Notes under the pieces: model-generated | The model's database searches: none | Told to the model about the DNA's origin: nothing | The model's input: only the letters and a program-made list of their open reading frames with translations | Program-made: the position numbers and the translations under genes | From: Micromonospora pattaloongensis | Lineage (GTDB): Bacteria > Actinomycetota > Actinomycetes > Mycobacteriales > Micromonosporaceae | Reading direction: 5' to 3' | Length of the DNA: 47,949 bases | NCBI RefSeq assembly: GCF_900107255.1 | Contig: NZ_FNPH01000017.1 | Span: forward strand, 1-47,949 | In this document: one piece after another, positions 19,315 to 31,324 of the stretch | Layout of the letters: every line of letters starts with the position of its first letter | Numbering within the stretch: the stretch's first letter is position 1

Positions 19315-20013
19315 TCAGGAGGTTGCCGGTCGCCCGGTCGCGCCGCGCTGGCCGTAGACGTTCTGGTACCGGTCGTGCAGCGAGTCGATGTCGGCCTGCG
19401 CGATCGGCAGCGGCTGCCCGAGTGCGCGGGCGAGGTGCGCGGTACGTGCGACGTCCTCGCACATCACCGCTGCCTTGACCGCCGCGCGGGCGTCCCTGCC
19501 GATCGTGAAGACCCCGTGGTTGCGCATGAGCACCGCGGGCGATCGGTGCCCGGACAGCGTGCTGACGATCCCCTTGCCGATGTCATCCCCGCCGATCAGC
19601 GCGAACGGCCCGACCGGGATCTCTCCGCCGAACTCGTCGGCCTGCGCGGTCAGCCAGCACGGGATCGCCTCGCCGCGGGCCGCCCAGGCGGTGGCGTAAC
19701 CGCTGTGCGTGTGCACGACACCGCCGACCTCGGGCATCGCGCGGTAGACGTAGGCGTGGGCGGCGGTGTCGCTGGACGGGGAACCGGCCCCGTCGACGAC
19801 CGTCCCGTTCAGGTCGCAGACCACCATGCAGTCCGCCGTCAGGTCGTCGTAGTCGACGCCGCTGGGCTTGATCACCATCAGGTCCTGGCCGGGCACCCGC
19901 GCCGAGACATTGCCGGCGGTCCACGCCACCAGGTCGTACCGGGTCAGCTCGCGGTGCAGGCGGGCCACGGTCTCCCGCAGCCCGGTCACCTGCCGAACGA
20001 CGTCGCTGTTCAT
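19315..20013 (-). CDS. araD: L-ribulose-5-phosphate 4-epimerase
   Basis: AraD epimerises L-ribulose-5-phosphate to D-xylulose-5-phosphate, feeding the pentose phosphate pathway. The 232-residue length matches E. coli AraD (231). It is a class II aldolase-fold zinc enzyme: the metal histidines are in VVHTHSGYATAWA and in MRNHGVFTIG, and the phosphate site includes GNVSARVPG and KPSGVDYDDL. The ATG overlaps the araB stop (ATGA), so translation is coupled. A 111-base gap separates it from ytfQ downstream; I see no promoter or terminator there. Upstream open frame to 21351 is a shadow of araB. Confidence 0.97.
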   Translation of the reverse strand: MNSDVVRQVTGLRETVARLHRELTRYDLVAWTAGNVSARVPGQDLMVIKPSGVDYDDLTADCMVVCDLNGTVVDGAGSPSSDTAAHAYVYRAMPEVGGVVHTHSGYATAWAARGEAIPCWLTAQADEFGGEIPVGPFALIGGDDIGKGIVSTLSGHRSPAVLMRNHGVFTIGRDARAAVKAAVMCEDVARTAHLARALGQPLPIAQADIDSLHDRYQNVYGQRGATGRPATS

Positions 20014-21692
20014 CCGGCCACCTCCAGAACCGTGTCGGCCGGCACCGCGGTCGCGTCGACCGCGTTCCGGATCGCCCGCAGGCGGAGCATGACGTCGTTG
20101 GCGCCCCGGCCGAAGTGGTCGTGCAGCGCCCGGTACTCGGCGTACAGGGCGTCGTACGCGCGGACGTTCTCCGGGTTCGGCTGGTAGACACCCTCGTCCA
20201 CCCGCCCCATCGCCGCCGAGGCCTCGTGGATCGTCGGGTACGCCCCGGCGGCGACCGCCGCGTGGATGGCCGCCCCGAGCGCCGGCCCCTGGGCGGAGCC
20301 GATGATGCTCAACGGTCGGTTGGTGACGTCGGCGTAGATCCGCATCAGCAGCCGGTTCGAGGTGAGCCCGCCGGCGACGACCAGGTCGGTGACCGGCACC
20401 CCGGCCGCGACGAACGCTTCGATGATCATTCGGGTGCCGAACGCGGTGGACTCCAGCAGCGCACGGTAGATGTCCTGCGGCCGGGTGGCCAGCGTCAAAC
20501 CGACGATCAGACCGCTGAGGTCGTGGTTGACCAACAGCGAACGGTTGCCGTTCCACCAGTCGAGCGCCACCAGGCCATGAGCGCCGACCGGCTGGGCGGC
20601 GGCCAGCTCGGTGAGCCGCTCGTGCGAGTCCACCCCGGCCGGGGCGGCGTGCCGGACGAACCAGCCGAAGATGTCGCCCACCCCGCTCTGCCCGGCTTCG
20701 TAGCCCCACGCGCCGGGGCTGATGCCGCCGTCGACGACACCGCACATGCCGGGCACCTCGACGGGATGGGTGCCGTTGAGGATGTGGCAGGTGGAGGTGC
20801 CCATGATCGCCACCAGCCGGCCGGGCCTCAGGGCCTGGGCGGAGGCGGCCGTGACGTGCGCGTCGACGTTGCCGACCGCGACCGCGATGCCCTCCGGCAG
20901 GCCGGTCCAGGCCGCGGCCCGGGCGCTGAGGCTGCCGGCGCGGTCGCCCAGGGGCAGCAGCGGGCCGTCCAGCTTGGTCAGGAAGTCCGCGAAGCCCGGG
21001 TTGAGCGCGCTCAGGTAGTCCGTCGACGGGTACCGGCCGTCCTGCCGGAGACCCTTGTAGCCGGCGGTGCAGACGTTGCGGGTCTCGGTGCCGCACAGCT
21101 GCCACACGATCCAGTCGGCCGCCTCGACGAAGCGCTCGGCGCGCCGGTATGTCTCCGGGTCCTCCTCCAGGATCTGCAGACCCTTGGCGAACTGCCACTC
21201 GGCGGAGATCTTGCCGCCGTAGCGGCCGATCCACGACTCGCGGCGCTCGTACGCCAGCGCGTTGATCCGGTCGGCGTGCGGCTGCGCGGCGTGGTGCTTC
21301 CACAGCTTCACCCAGGCGTGGGGCCGGTGGCGCAGGTCGGGGATCTCGCACAGCGGGGTGCCGTCGGCAAGGGTCGGCAGGACGGTGCAGGCGGTGAAGT
21401 CGGTGCCGATGCCGACGACCCGGGACGGATCGACGCGGGCGGCGGCCAGCGCGGCGGGGACGGCGTGGCGCAGCACGTCCCGGTAGTCCTCCGGGTCCTG
21501 CAGGGCCCAGTCCGGAGGCAGCGCCGGCCCGCCGTCGGGGAGCGCGGACTCGATGACGCCGTGGCGGTACTCGTGCACCGCGGTCCCGACCTCCGCGCCG
21601 TCGCTCACCCGGACCACCAGGGCCCGCCCGGACAGCGTGCCGAAGTCGACTCCGACAACGTACCGCTCGTCTCGGCCGTCCACACTGGTCAT
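20010..21692 (-). CDS. araB: L-ribulokinase
   Basis: AraB phosphorylates L-ribulose using ATP. At 560 residues it matches AraB-type FGGY carbohydrate kinases. The N-terminus YVVGVDFGTLSGRALVVRV is the first ATPase-fold motif, GIGTDFTACT the substrate region, and VAIMGTSTCHI and LVVAGGLTSNRLLMRIYADV the second-half kinase motifs. The start at 21692 is supported by GGAGGTGG immediately upstream. It is the first gene of the ara operon; the LacI-type operator overlaps its -10 box. The predicted leader is only about 13 bases. The frame is open to 21875 but that extension runs through the promoter. Confidence 0.97.
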   Translation of the reverse strand: MTSVDGRDERYVVGVDFGTLSGRALVVRVSDGAEVGTAVHEYRHGVIESALPDGGPALPPDWALQDPEDYRDVLRHAVPAALAAARVDPSRVVGIGTDFTACTVLPTLADGTPLCEIPDLRHRPHAWVKLWKHHAAQPHADRINALAYERRESWIGRYGGKISAEWQFAKGLQILEEDPETYRRAERFVEAADWIVWQLCGTETRNVCTAGYKGLRQDGRYPSTDYLSALNPGFADFLTKLDGPLLPLGDRAGSLSARAAAWTGLPEGIAVAVGNVDAHVTAASAQALRPGRLVAIMGTSTCHILNGTHPVEVPGMCGVVDGGISPGAWGYEAGQSGVGDIFGWFVRHAAPAGVDSHERLTELAAAQPVGAHGLVALDWWNGNRSLLVNHDLSGLIVGLTLATRPQDIYRALLESTAFGTRMIIEAFVAAGVPVTDLVVAGGLTSNRLLMRIYADVTNRPLSIIGSAQGPALGAAIHAAVAAGAYPTIHEASAAMGRVDEGVYQPNPENVRAYDALYAEYRALHDHFGRGANDVMLRLRAIRNAVDATAVPADTVLEVAG

Positions 21693-21711
21693 AACCACCT
21701 CCGTGCGAACA

Positions 21712-21740
21712 GTGTTAGCGCTCACATCGAGTGCCGTCAA
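21712..21740 (-). promoter_or_regulatory. araB promoter with LacI-type operator
   Basis: On the minus strand TTGACG (21735-21740), a 17-base spacer and TAACAC (21712-21717) form the promoter. The near-palindrome TGTGAGCGCTAACA (21713-21726) covers the spacer and -10, the position expected for a repressor site. It shares CGATGT-x3-CGCTAACA with the divergent GH27 promoter. Confidence 0.75.
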
Positions 21741-21874
21741 GACGTCTGCCCGCAACAGCTCCGTAACGGAAGCGACGGCACGCGCGGCGCTTCCCGGGCG
21801 GCGGGCCGCATCTCGAACGAGCTGACCGCCGGAGTTTGAACTGTGGGCTGCGGAACGAGGACCGTCATCAGTCA

Positions 21875-21903
21875 TTTACATCGAACGATGTAATCGCTAA
21901 CAT
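21875..21903 (+). promoter_or_regulatory. GH27 promoter with matching LacI-type operator
   Basis: TTTACA (21875-21880), a 17-base spacer and TAACAT (21898-21903) form a rightward promoter. The operator-like ATGTAATCGCTAACAT (21888-21903) covers the -10. An additional perfect palindrome TTACATCG-AA-CGATGTAA (21876-21893) overlaps the -35 and spacer and could be a second binding register. The predicted GH27 leader is about 245 bases. Confidence 0.7.
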
Positions 21904-22156
21904 GCGTCGTGTCATCCCGGCACGTTGAGCTACCACCACGGCGTACCGACCGGGTGGGCGCCGGTGAACAACCCGGCGTGATCCGATACACCGTCGGCCA
22001 ACTGCGGGTAACTGGGCGGACCCCCGGCGGACCAGCGGCCGGTCCGGGCGAATCACGTCATCCGTCTCGCCGACCGGGGCAGCTCAACCATTCGCCGTAT
22101 TCCGGCGCCGGCAGCCCTCCGCCGCCGCCGGTCACGTCTCGGTTGAGGAGGAGCAC

Positions 22157-23809
22157 GTGCGCACACGCAAGAAATGGCTGATGGCCGTCCTGGGCGTCCT
22201 GTCGGTGACCCTCGCGGCGACGGTCGCCGGCGGGGCCGTCGCGCCCCGGCCCGCGCAGGCGCTGAACAACGGCGTCGCCCGCACCCCGCCGATGGGTTGG
22301 AACACCTGGAACACGTTCGGCTGCAACATCAACGAGACCCTCATCCGGCAGATGGCCGACGCGATCGTCAATCACGGCCTGCGCGACCTCGGGTACAAGT
22401 ACGTCGTCGTCGACGACTGCTGGTTCAACCCGGAACGGGACGCGCAGGGCAACCTCCAGGCGCACCCGCAGCGGTTCCCGAGCGGCATGAAGGCACTCGG
22501 CGACTACCTGCACTCCCGGGGGCTGCTGTTCGGCATCTACCAGGGGCCACTGGACCAGACCTGCGCCCAGTACTTCGACAGCTTCCCCGGCTCCACCGGC
22601 AGCCTCAACCACGAGTACCAGGACGCCCGGCAGTTCGCCGCCTGGGGGGTGGACTACCTGAAATACGACTGGTGCTCCCCCACGGGAACCATCAACGACC
22701 AGGTGGCGCGGTTCGGCATCATGCGCGACGCGCTGGCGGCCACCGGCCGGCCGATCGTCTACAGCATCAACCCGAACAGCATCCATGAGAAGACCGGGCC
22801 GCAACGCAACTGGAGCGACGTGGCGAACCTCTGGCGGACCACCGAGGACATCACCAACGCGTGGGACACCGGCCAGACCAACGGCTACCCGATGGGCATC
22901 CAGAACATCGTCAACGTCAATGTGCCGCTCGCCGGCTACGCCGCGCCGGGCGGGTTCAACGACCCGGACATGCTGGAGGTCGGCAACGGCGGCATGACCG
23001 ACACCGAGATGCGCAGCCACTTCGCCCTGTGGGCGATGATGGCCGCACCGCTCATGATGGGCAACGACCTGCGCTCGCCCAGCGCGGCGACGCTGAGCAT
23101 CCTGCGTAACCAGAACCTGATCGCGATCAACCAGGATGCCCTCGGCCAGCAGGCGGTCCAGGTCTCCCACGACGGCACGCGGCGGGTCCTGGCCAAGCGG
23201 TTGGCCAACGGCGACGTCGCGGTCGCCCTTTTCAACCAGGGTGGCTCCACGACGACGATCTCCACCACGGCGGCGGCGATCGGCAAGAGCGGCACCTCGT
23301 TCACCCTGCGGGACGCGTGGACCGACGGCACCTCCACCACCAGCGGGACCATCTCCGCGAGCGTTCCGGCGCACGGCACGGTGGTGTACCGGGTCAGCGG
23401 CGGCGGCACCACCGAGCCGCCCACGCCGAGCACGTTCCGGCTGCGCAGCGAGTCCGCCGGGCGCTGCCTCGACCTCGACAACTCCAACACCGCCAACGGG
23501 ACCGGCACCCTGATCTGGGACTGCCACGGCAACGCCAACCAGCAGATCACCCAGAGCGGCCAGACGCTGCGGATCCTCGGCAAGTGCCTGGACGTGCCGA
23601 CGAACGCCGGCAACGGCACCCGGGTGCAGATCTGGGACTGCACCGGCGGCACCAACCAGCAGTGGACGTTCAACGGCAACGGCACGGTGAGCAACGTCCG
23701 CTTCCCCACGCTGTGCCTGGACGTCAACAACGCCGGCACCGCGAACGGCACAGCGGTGATCCTCTGGTCCTGCCACGGCAACGCCAACCAGCGGTGGAGC
23801 CGGGCCTGA
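22157..23809 (+). CDS. Secreted GH27 enzyme with CBM13 (beta-L-arabinopyranosidase or alpha-galactosidase)
   Basis: This 550-residue exported enzyme has a signal peptide (1-35, ending RPAQA), a GH27 barrel (about 38-320) and a short beta-sandwich. A C-terminal ricin-type CBM13 (about 420-550) with three QQW-like repeats follows. The catalytic nucleophile is D171 (DYLKYDWCS) and the acid/base D231 (RTTEDI); VVDDCW and DPDMLEVGNGG are family signatures. GH27 contains alpha-galactosidases and, in Streptomyces, beta-L-arabinopyranosidases of similar GH27-CBM13 layout. Control by the same operator as araB favours the arabinopyranosidase reading, but the sequence alone does not settle it. Start GTG follows GAGGAGGAGCAC. 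Confidence 0.93.
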   Translation: MRTRKKWLMAVLGVLSVTLAATVAGGAVAPRPAQALNNGVARTPPMGWNTWNTFGCNINETLIRQMADAIVNHGLRDLGYKYVVVDDCWFNPERDAQGNLQAHPQRFPSGMKALGDYLHSRGLLFGIYQGPLDQTCAQYFDSFPGSTGSLNHEYQDARQFAAWGVDYLKYDWCSPTGTINDQVARFGIMRDALAATGRPIVYSINPNSIHEKTGPQRNWSDVANLWRTTEDITNAWDTGQTNGYPMGIQNIVNVNVPLAGYAAPGGFNDPDMLEVGNGGMTDTEMRSHFALWAMMAAPLMMGNDLRSPSAATLSILRNQNLIAINQDALGQQAVQVSHDGTRRVLAKRLANGDVAVALFNQGGSTTTISTTAAAIGKSGTSFTLRDAWTDGTSTTSGTISASVPAHGTVVYRVSGGGTTEPPTPSTFRLRSESAGRCLDLDNSNTANGTGTLIWDCHGNANQQITQSGQTLRILGKCLDVPTNAGNGTRVQIWDCTGGTNQQWTFNGNGTVSNVRFPTLCLDVNNAGTANGTAVILWSCHGNANQRWSRA

Positions 23810-23818
23810 CCGCCAGCC

Positions 23819-23872
23819 GGGACCTGTCGGGCCGGCCGGGGCGGACGCACCCCGGTCGGCACGGCAGGTCCC
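23819..23872 (+). terminator. Hairpin between the GH27 and GH43 genes
   Basis: A long inverted repeat with arms of about 25 bases (GGGACCTG...GGGGCG against CACCCCGG...CAGGTCCC) and a 4-base loop starts 10 bases after the GH27 stop. A few mismatches and G-U pairs interrupt it. It may end GH27 transcription or act as a partial terminator within a two-gene unit. Confidence 0.65.
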
Positions 23873-23947
23873 GCGGGCGGAGCCGTCAGCGGCTGCCCGC
23901 GCGCTTGACCACCCGCCGCCACACCCTTCGACGACCTGGGAGTCACC

Positions 23948-25762
23948 GTGAAACTGACAGTCCCGCGCCGGGCCCGATCGACACTACGGCGCGGCGTCGC
24001 CGCACTCGCCGGCCTGGTCTGCGCCGTCGCCCTGCTGCCCGGCCCGGCACAGGCCGACAACCCGATCGTCCAGCACATCTACACCGCCGACCCGGCGCCG
24101 TTGGTGCACAACGGCCGGGTGTACCTCTACACCGGACACGACGAGGACGGCTCGACCTACTTCACCATGCGCGACTGGCGGGTCTTCTCCTCGACCGACA
24201 TGGTCAACTGGACCGACCACGGCACCCCCATGAGCCTGGCGACCTTCGCCTGGGCGGATGCCAACGCGTGGGCCGGGCACGTCGTGCCGCGCAACGGAAA
24301 ATTCTACTGGTACGTGCCGGTACGCCAGCGATCGACCGGGCAGATGGTGATCGGCGTCGGCGTCGCGGACAGCCCCACCGGCCCGTTCCGGGACGCGCTC
24401 GGCCGGCCACTGGTCGGCAACAACGAGATCGATCCGCACGTCTTCATCGACGATGACGGGCAGGCCTACCTCTACTGGGGCAATCCCAACCTGTGGTACG
24501 TGCGGCTCAATCCCGACATGATCTCGTTCTCCGGCAGCCCGACCCGGATCCCGCTCACCACCGCCGGGTTCGGCACCCGCACCGGCAACGCCAGCCGCCC
24601 GACCCTCTACGAGGAAGGGCCGTGGGTCTTCAAGCGCAACGGGCTCTATTACCTCGTGTTCGCCGCGGAGTGCTGCTCCGAGTTCATCGGATACTCGACC
24701 GCGCCCGGCCCGACCGGACCGTGGACCTACCGCGGGACGCTCATGCCCCGGCAGGGCAGCAGCTTCACCAACCACCCCGGCGTCATCGACTTCAACGGCG
24801 GGTCGTACTTCTTCTACCACAACGGCGCCCTGCCCGGCGGCGGCGGCTACACCCGCTCGGTCGCGGTGGAGAAGTTCACCTACAACGCCAACGGCACCTT
24901 CCCCACCATCAACATGACCGCCGCGGGCGCTCCGCAGGTCGGCACCCTCGACCCCTACGTGCGCCAGGAGGCCGAGACGATCGCCTGGGGCTCCGGCATC
25001 GAGACCGAGCCGTCCAGCGAGGGCGGGATGAACGTCGGCTGGATCGAGAACGGCGACTACATCAAGGTCAAGGGCGTCGCCTTCGGTGCCGGCGCGACCT
25101 TGTTCTCGGCGCGGGTGGCCTCCGCCACCAGCGGCGGCCGGATCGAGGTACGGCTGGACAGCGCCAGCGGCCCGCTCGCCGGCACCTGCACCGTCGGCGG
25201 CACCGGTGGTTGGCAGACCTGGACGACCACCACCTGCGGGGTGAGCGGGGCCACCGGCACCCGGGACCTGTACCTGCGTTTCACCGGCGGCGGCGGCAAC
25301 CTGTTCAACGTCAACTGGTGGCAGTTCAGCGGCGGCGGCGCGGCCGCGACGACGTACCGGATCACCAACCGCAACAGCGGGCAGGTCATCGACGTCCAGC
25401 AGCCGAACCTCGACAACCTCGCCGTGGTCGGCCAGTGGAACAGCAACGGCGCCGCGTGGCAGCAGTGGCGCTTCCTCGACGCCGGCAACGGCAACGTGCG
25501 GCTGCAGAGCGTTCACAGCGGAAGGTGCGTCGACGTGATGGACTTTTCGACCGCCGACGGCGCCCGGATCGTGCAGTACACCTGCCACGACGGCCTGAAC
25601 CAGGTGTTCAGCTGGAGCGCGACCGCCGACGGCCAGCACAACCTGGTCAACGCGAACAGCGGCAAGTGCCTGAACGTGGTGGGCGCCTCCACCACCGCGG
25701 GCGCGGCCCTGGAGCAGCGGACGTGCACCGCCGCGACCAGCATGCAGTGGTCGCGGTCCTGA
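23948..25762 (+). CDS. Secreted GH43-CBM6-CBM13 arabinan/arabinoxylan glycosidase
   Basis: The 604-residue exported protein has a signal peptide (about 1-36, ending PAQA) and a GH43 five-bladed propeller (about 40-330). A CBM6 (about 339-460) and a C-terminal CBM13 (about 469-604) follow. Catalytic residues are base D48 (TADPAPLV), D162 (IDPHVFIDDDG) and acid E223 (YEEGPWVFK). GH43-CBM6 proteins include arabinoxylan arabinofuranohydrolases and xylosidases, which fits the arabinose context. The GTG at 23948 follows GGGAG. It is 138 bases after the GH27 gene on the same strand; a hairpin lies between them. It may share the GH27 promoter by read-through or have its own. Confidence 0.93.
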   Translation: MKLTVPRRARSTLRRGVAALAGLVCAVALLPGPAQADNPIVQHIYTADPAPLVHNGRVYLYTGHDEDGSTYFTMRDWRVFSSTDMVNWTDHGTPMSLATFAWADANAWAGHVVPRNGKFYWYVPVRQRSTGQMVIGVGVADSPTGPFRDALGRPLVGNNEIDPHVFIDDDGQAYLYWGNPNLWYVRLNPDMISFSGSPTRIPLTTAGFGTRTGNASRPTLYEEGPWVFKRNGLYYLVFAAECCSEFIGYSTAPGPTGPWTYRGTLMPRQGSSFTNHPGVIDFNGGSYFFYHNGALPGGGGYTRSVAVEKFTYNANGTFPTINMTAAGAPQVGTLDPYVRQEAETIAWGSGIETEPSSEGGMNVGWIENGDYIKVKGVAFGAGATLFSARVASATSGGRIEVRLDSASGPLAGTCTVGGTGGWQTWTTTTCGVSGATGTRDLYLRFTGGGGNLFNVNWWQFSGGGAAATTYRITNRNSGQVIDVQQPNLDNLAVVGQWNSNGAAWQQWRFLDAGNGNVRLQSVHSGRCVDVMDFSTADGARIVQYTCHDGLNQVFSWSATADGQHNLVNANSGKCLNVVGASTTAGAALEQRTCTAATSMQWSRS

Positions 25763-25778
25763 GCGACGCGATGGCCCG

Positions 25779-25815
25779 GGGCCGGGTGGTGACGGCCATC
25801 GTCACCACCCGGCCC
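25779..25815. terminator. Perfect 16-bp bidirectional terminator
   Basis: GGGCCGGGTGGTGACG and its exact complement with a 5-base loop lie between the convergent GH43 and beta-helix genes, followed on the plus strand by GCTTT. Confidence 0.85.
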
Positions 25816-25823
25816 GCTTTCAG

Positions 25824-29145
<3,322 letters not shown>

Positions 29146-30327
29146 CTACTTCCAGCGCCGCGGGTAGCCCGGCAGGTCGGTGCAGCCGCACATCGCGTAG
29201 TGCAGCGGCGGCAGGTCCGGGTCGAGGTAGCGGTCCAGGTTCTCCTGGGTGATCGTCGGCTGCGGCAGCTTCCACGGGTTGGCCACCGGCTGGCCGTCGA
29301 GGATCCGCAGCGCGGCGATGATCGGCGTACGCCACTGGTAGGTCGGGTAGGTCGGCGCGATCGCGGTGAGGCCCGCCTGCTTCCAGATCCTGAGGAAGTC
29401 GAGCTGGTCCTCACCGTTGATCGGCGGCACGGGCCTGCCGGCGTCCTGGAACGCCTCGACCGCGGCGACCGCCACCGCGCCGGCGTCCATCCAGACACCG
29501 TCGATCGTGCCGTACCGCTGGAGGTAGTCGTTGACGATCTTCTTGGTCTTGGCCGGGTCGCCGTCGGTGAACTCGACGCCGACGACATCGACGTTCGCCT
29601 TGTCGAAGGCGACCTTCGCGGCCGACCAGCGAGTCTCCAGCACGTCGACGCCGGGCAGGATCCGCAGGGCGAGCAGCTTGCCGCCGCGCTTCATCCGCTG
29701 GCTGACGAACTCCGCGCCGACGTGGCCGAAGCCGTAGCCGCCGATGGGGTTGATGAACGTCACCGGACAGCTGGTGTTCACGCCCCGGTCGAAGACGACG
29801 ACCGGCAGGCCCGCCTTGCATGCCGCCTCGACGGCCGGGGTGAGCGTGGCGGTGGTGTTCGGCGAGACGACGAGCGCGTCGCAGCCCTTGCCGAGCAGGT
29901 CGTTGATGTCGGCGATCTGCTTCTGGTCCTTGCCTTCGGCGTCGACGTGCACGAACTCCCTGATCCGGCTCCGCTGCGCCTCGACCTCGGCCTGCATGGT
30001 CTTGAAGCCGACCTGCCGCCACGGGTTGTTCAGCGCCGCGTTGGAGAAGCAGAGCTTGTGCGGGCCGCGCCGCTTGAACTTCGCGGTCTCCACCATCGTC
30101 GGGTTGAGCGCCTGCTCCCACGGCTTGTCGGCCGGGCCGGTCGGCGCGGCGTCGAGCAGCGCGAGCTCGGCCTCGTAGTCGGCCCGCACGAAGAACTTCG
30201 ACTGTTCCCCGGTGCCCGCCGCGCTGGCGGTCGGGCTGCCGGACGGGCTCGCGGCCGGCTCGTCGGTCGCGCAGGCGGCGAGGGAGAGCAGGGTGACGGC
30301 GGCCAGCGCCGCCATGCAACGTCGCAC
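29146..30327 (-). CDS. Sugar-binding lipoprotein of a CUT2-type ABC transporter
   Basis: This 393-residue receptor has a lipoprotein signal (lipobox LAAC, C19) followed by a Ser/Pro/Ala-rich linker. A type I periplasmic-binding-protein domain (about 92-375) contains LCFSNAALNNPWRQVGFKTM, DALVVSPNTTATLTPAVEAAC and VVVFDRGVNTSCP. Between linker and domain lies an unusual segment (about 45-90, FFVRADYEAELALLDAAPTG) not found in the ytfQ-like receptor of this window. The C-terminus contains MCGCTDLPGYP. It starts with GTG, 10 bases after the second permease gene. The ligand is unknown; operon content suggests a sugar handled by the downstream epimerase-like enzyme. Confidence 0.9.
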   Translation of the reverse strand: MRRCMAALAAVTLLSLAACATDEPAASPSGSPTASAAGTGEQSKFFVRADYEAELALLDAAPTGPADKPWEQALNPTMVETAKFKRRGPHKLCFSNAALNNPWRQVGFKTMQAEVEAQRSRIREFVHVDAEGKDQKQIADINDLLGKGCDALVVSPNTTATLTPAVEAACKAGLPVVVFDRGVNTSCPVTFINPIGGYGFGHVGAEFVSQRMKRGGKLLALRILPGVDVLETRWSAAKVAFDKANVDVVGVEFTDGDPAKTKKIVNDYLQRYGTIDGVWMDAGAVAVAAVEAFQDAGRPVPPINGEDQLDFLRIWKQAGLTAIAPTYPTYQWRTPIIAALRILDGQPVANPWKLPQPTITQENLDRYLDPDLPPLHYAMCGCTDLPGYPRRWK

Positions 30328-30337
30328 TATGTTTCCC

Positions 30338-31324
30338 CTATCTGGACGGTGAACGCGATGCCGAGAGCGCCACGGCGAGCAGGATGATCGCGCCCTGAAC
30401 GGTCGATCTGAGGGCGCCGGAGACGCCGTAGAAATTCATCAGGGCGAGCAGGAGCTCGAGGGTCAGCGCGCCGAGCATGGCGCCGGCGACCGATCCGCGA
30501 CCGCCGCCCAGCGCGACACCCCCGAGGACGACCGCGGTGATCGCGGCGAACTCCAGGCCGGCGCCGGCCTGGAACGACACCCCGCTGTAGCCGCCGAGCA
30601 GGATCGCCGCCACCGCCGCCGCGACGCCGCTGAGGACGAAGGCGATCGTCCGGTGCCGCCAGACGCGTACCCCACTCAGCTCGGCGGTGCGCGGGTTGTC
30701 GCCGACGGCGACCAGCGTGCGCCCGAAGTCCGAGCGCGCCACCAGCACGGCCAGCGCGCCGAGCGCGAGCAGCACGAGCAGGGCGTACGGGATGCGGCCG
30801 AGCAGTGGCACGTCCTCGACGGCCCGCCGGCCGAACCGGCGGAACTCCTCAGAGAGGGCGCCCTTGGGTGCGCCGTCGGACCAGTAGTAGACCGCGCCGA
30901 CGAGGATGAGAAACATGCCGAGGGTGGTGATGAACGACGGCACCCGCAGCCGGGTGGTGATCAGACCGTTGACCAGCCCGACCAGCGCTCCGCAGCCGAG
31001 CAGCAGCAACACCACCGGCCAGGTGCGGGCCGGCTCGCCGTCGATGAGCCGGGCGGCGATGACCGCCTGCGCGGTGACCAGCGACCCGATCGACAGGTCG
31101 AACTCGCCAGAGACGATCACGAAGTACTGACCGGCGGCGAGCAGGATGATCGGCGCCGACCGGCCGAGGAACGACATCAGCGACGGCGGGGCGAAAAAGT
31201 CGGGCTGCCGGACGGCGACCAGGACCAGCAGCACGCCGAGGATCGCGAGGATGGGCAGCAGGCCGCCGGGGCGTACCCGCGGCCGCATCGGCAACGGTCG
31301 GGATTGGACTGTCATCATGTTCAC
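30338..31324 (-). CDS. CUT2 sugar ABC transporter permease (second)
   Basis: This 328-residue permease of the RbsC/XylH type has about 9 hydrophobic segments with AAGQYFVIVSGEFDLSIGSL (family core, usually GIDLSVG), GLVNGLITTRLRVPSFITTLG and ITAVVLGGVALGGGRGSVAG. The GTG at 31324 overlaps the preceding permease stop (GTGA), and GGAG lies 9 bases upstream; an ATG at 31318 is an alternative. With the first permease it should form a heterodimeric channel. The EFDLS variant of the core motif is the only notable deviation. Confidence 0.92.
   Translation of the reverse strand: MNMMTVQSRPLPMRPRVRPGGLLPILAILGVLLVLVAVRQPDFFAPPSLMSFLGRSAPIILLAAGQYFVIVSGEFDLSIGSLVTAQAVIAARLIDGEPARTWPVVLLLLGCGALVGLVNGLITTRLRVPSFITTLGMFLILVGAVYYWSDGAPKGALSEEFRRFGRRAVEDVPLLGRIPYALLVLLALGALAVLVARSDFGRTLVAVGDNPRTAELSGVRVWRHRTIAFVLSGVAAAVAAILLGGYSGVSFQAGAGLEFAAITAVVLGGVALGGGRGSVAGAMLGALTLELLLALMNFYGVSGALRSTVQGAIILLAVALSASRSPSR

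Larger units (their letters stand above)
21693..22156. other. Divergent control region between araB and the GH27 gene
   Basis: This 464-base region carries the two operator-promoters (21712-21740 leftward, 21875-21903 rightward). The 253 bases from 21904 to the GH27 start form its long leader, in which I see no riboswitch-like structure and no gene. Confidence 0.6.

Noticed and set aside
20014-21351. Upstream extension of the araD frame
   Set aside because: Runs antiparallel in composition through araB in another frame. The Arg/Ala/Pro-rich translation is a shadow, and the ATG at 20013 overlaps the araB stop as expected.
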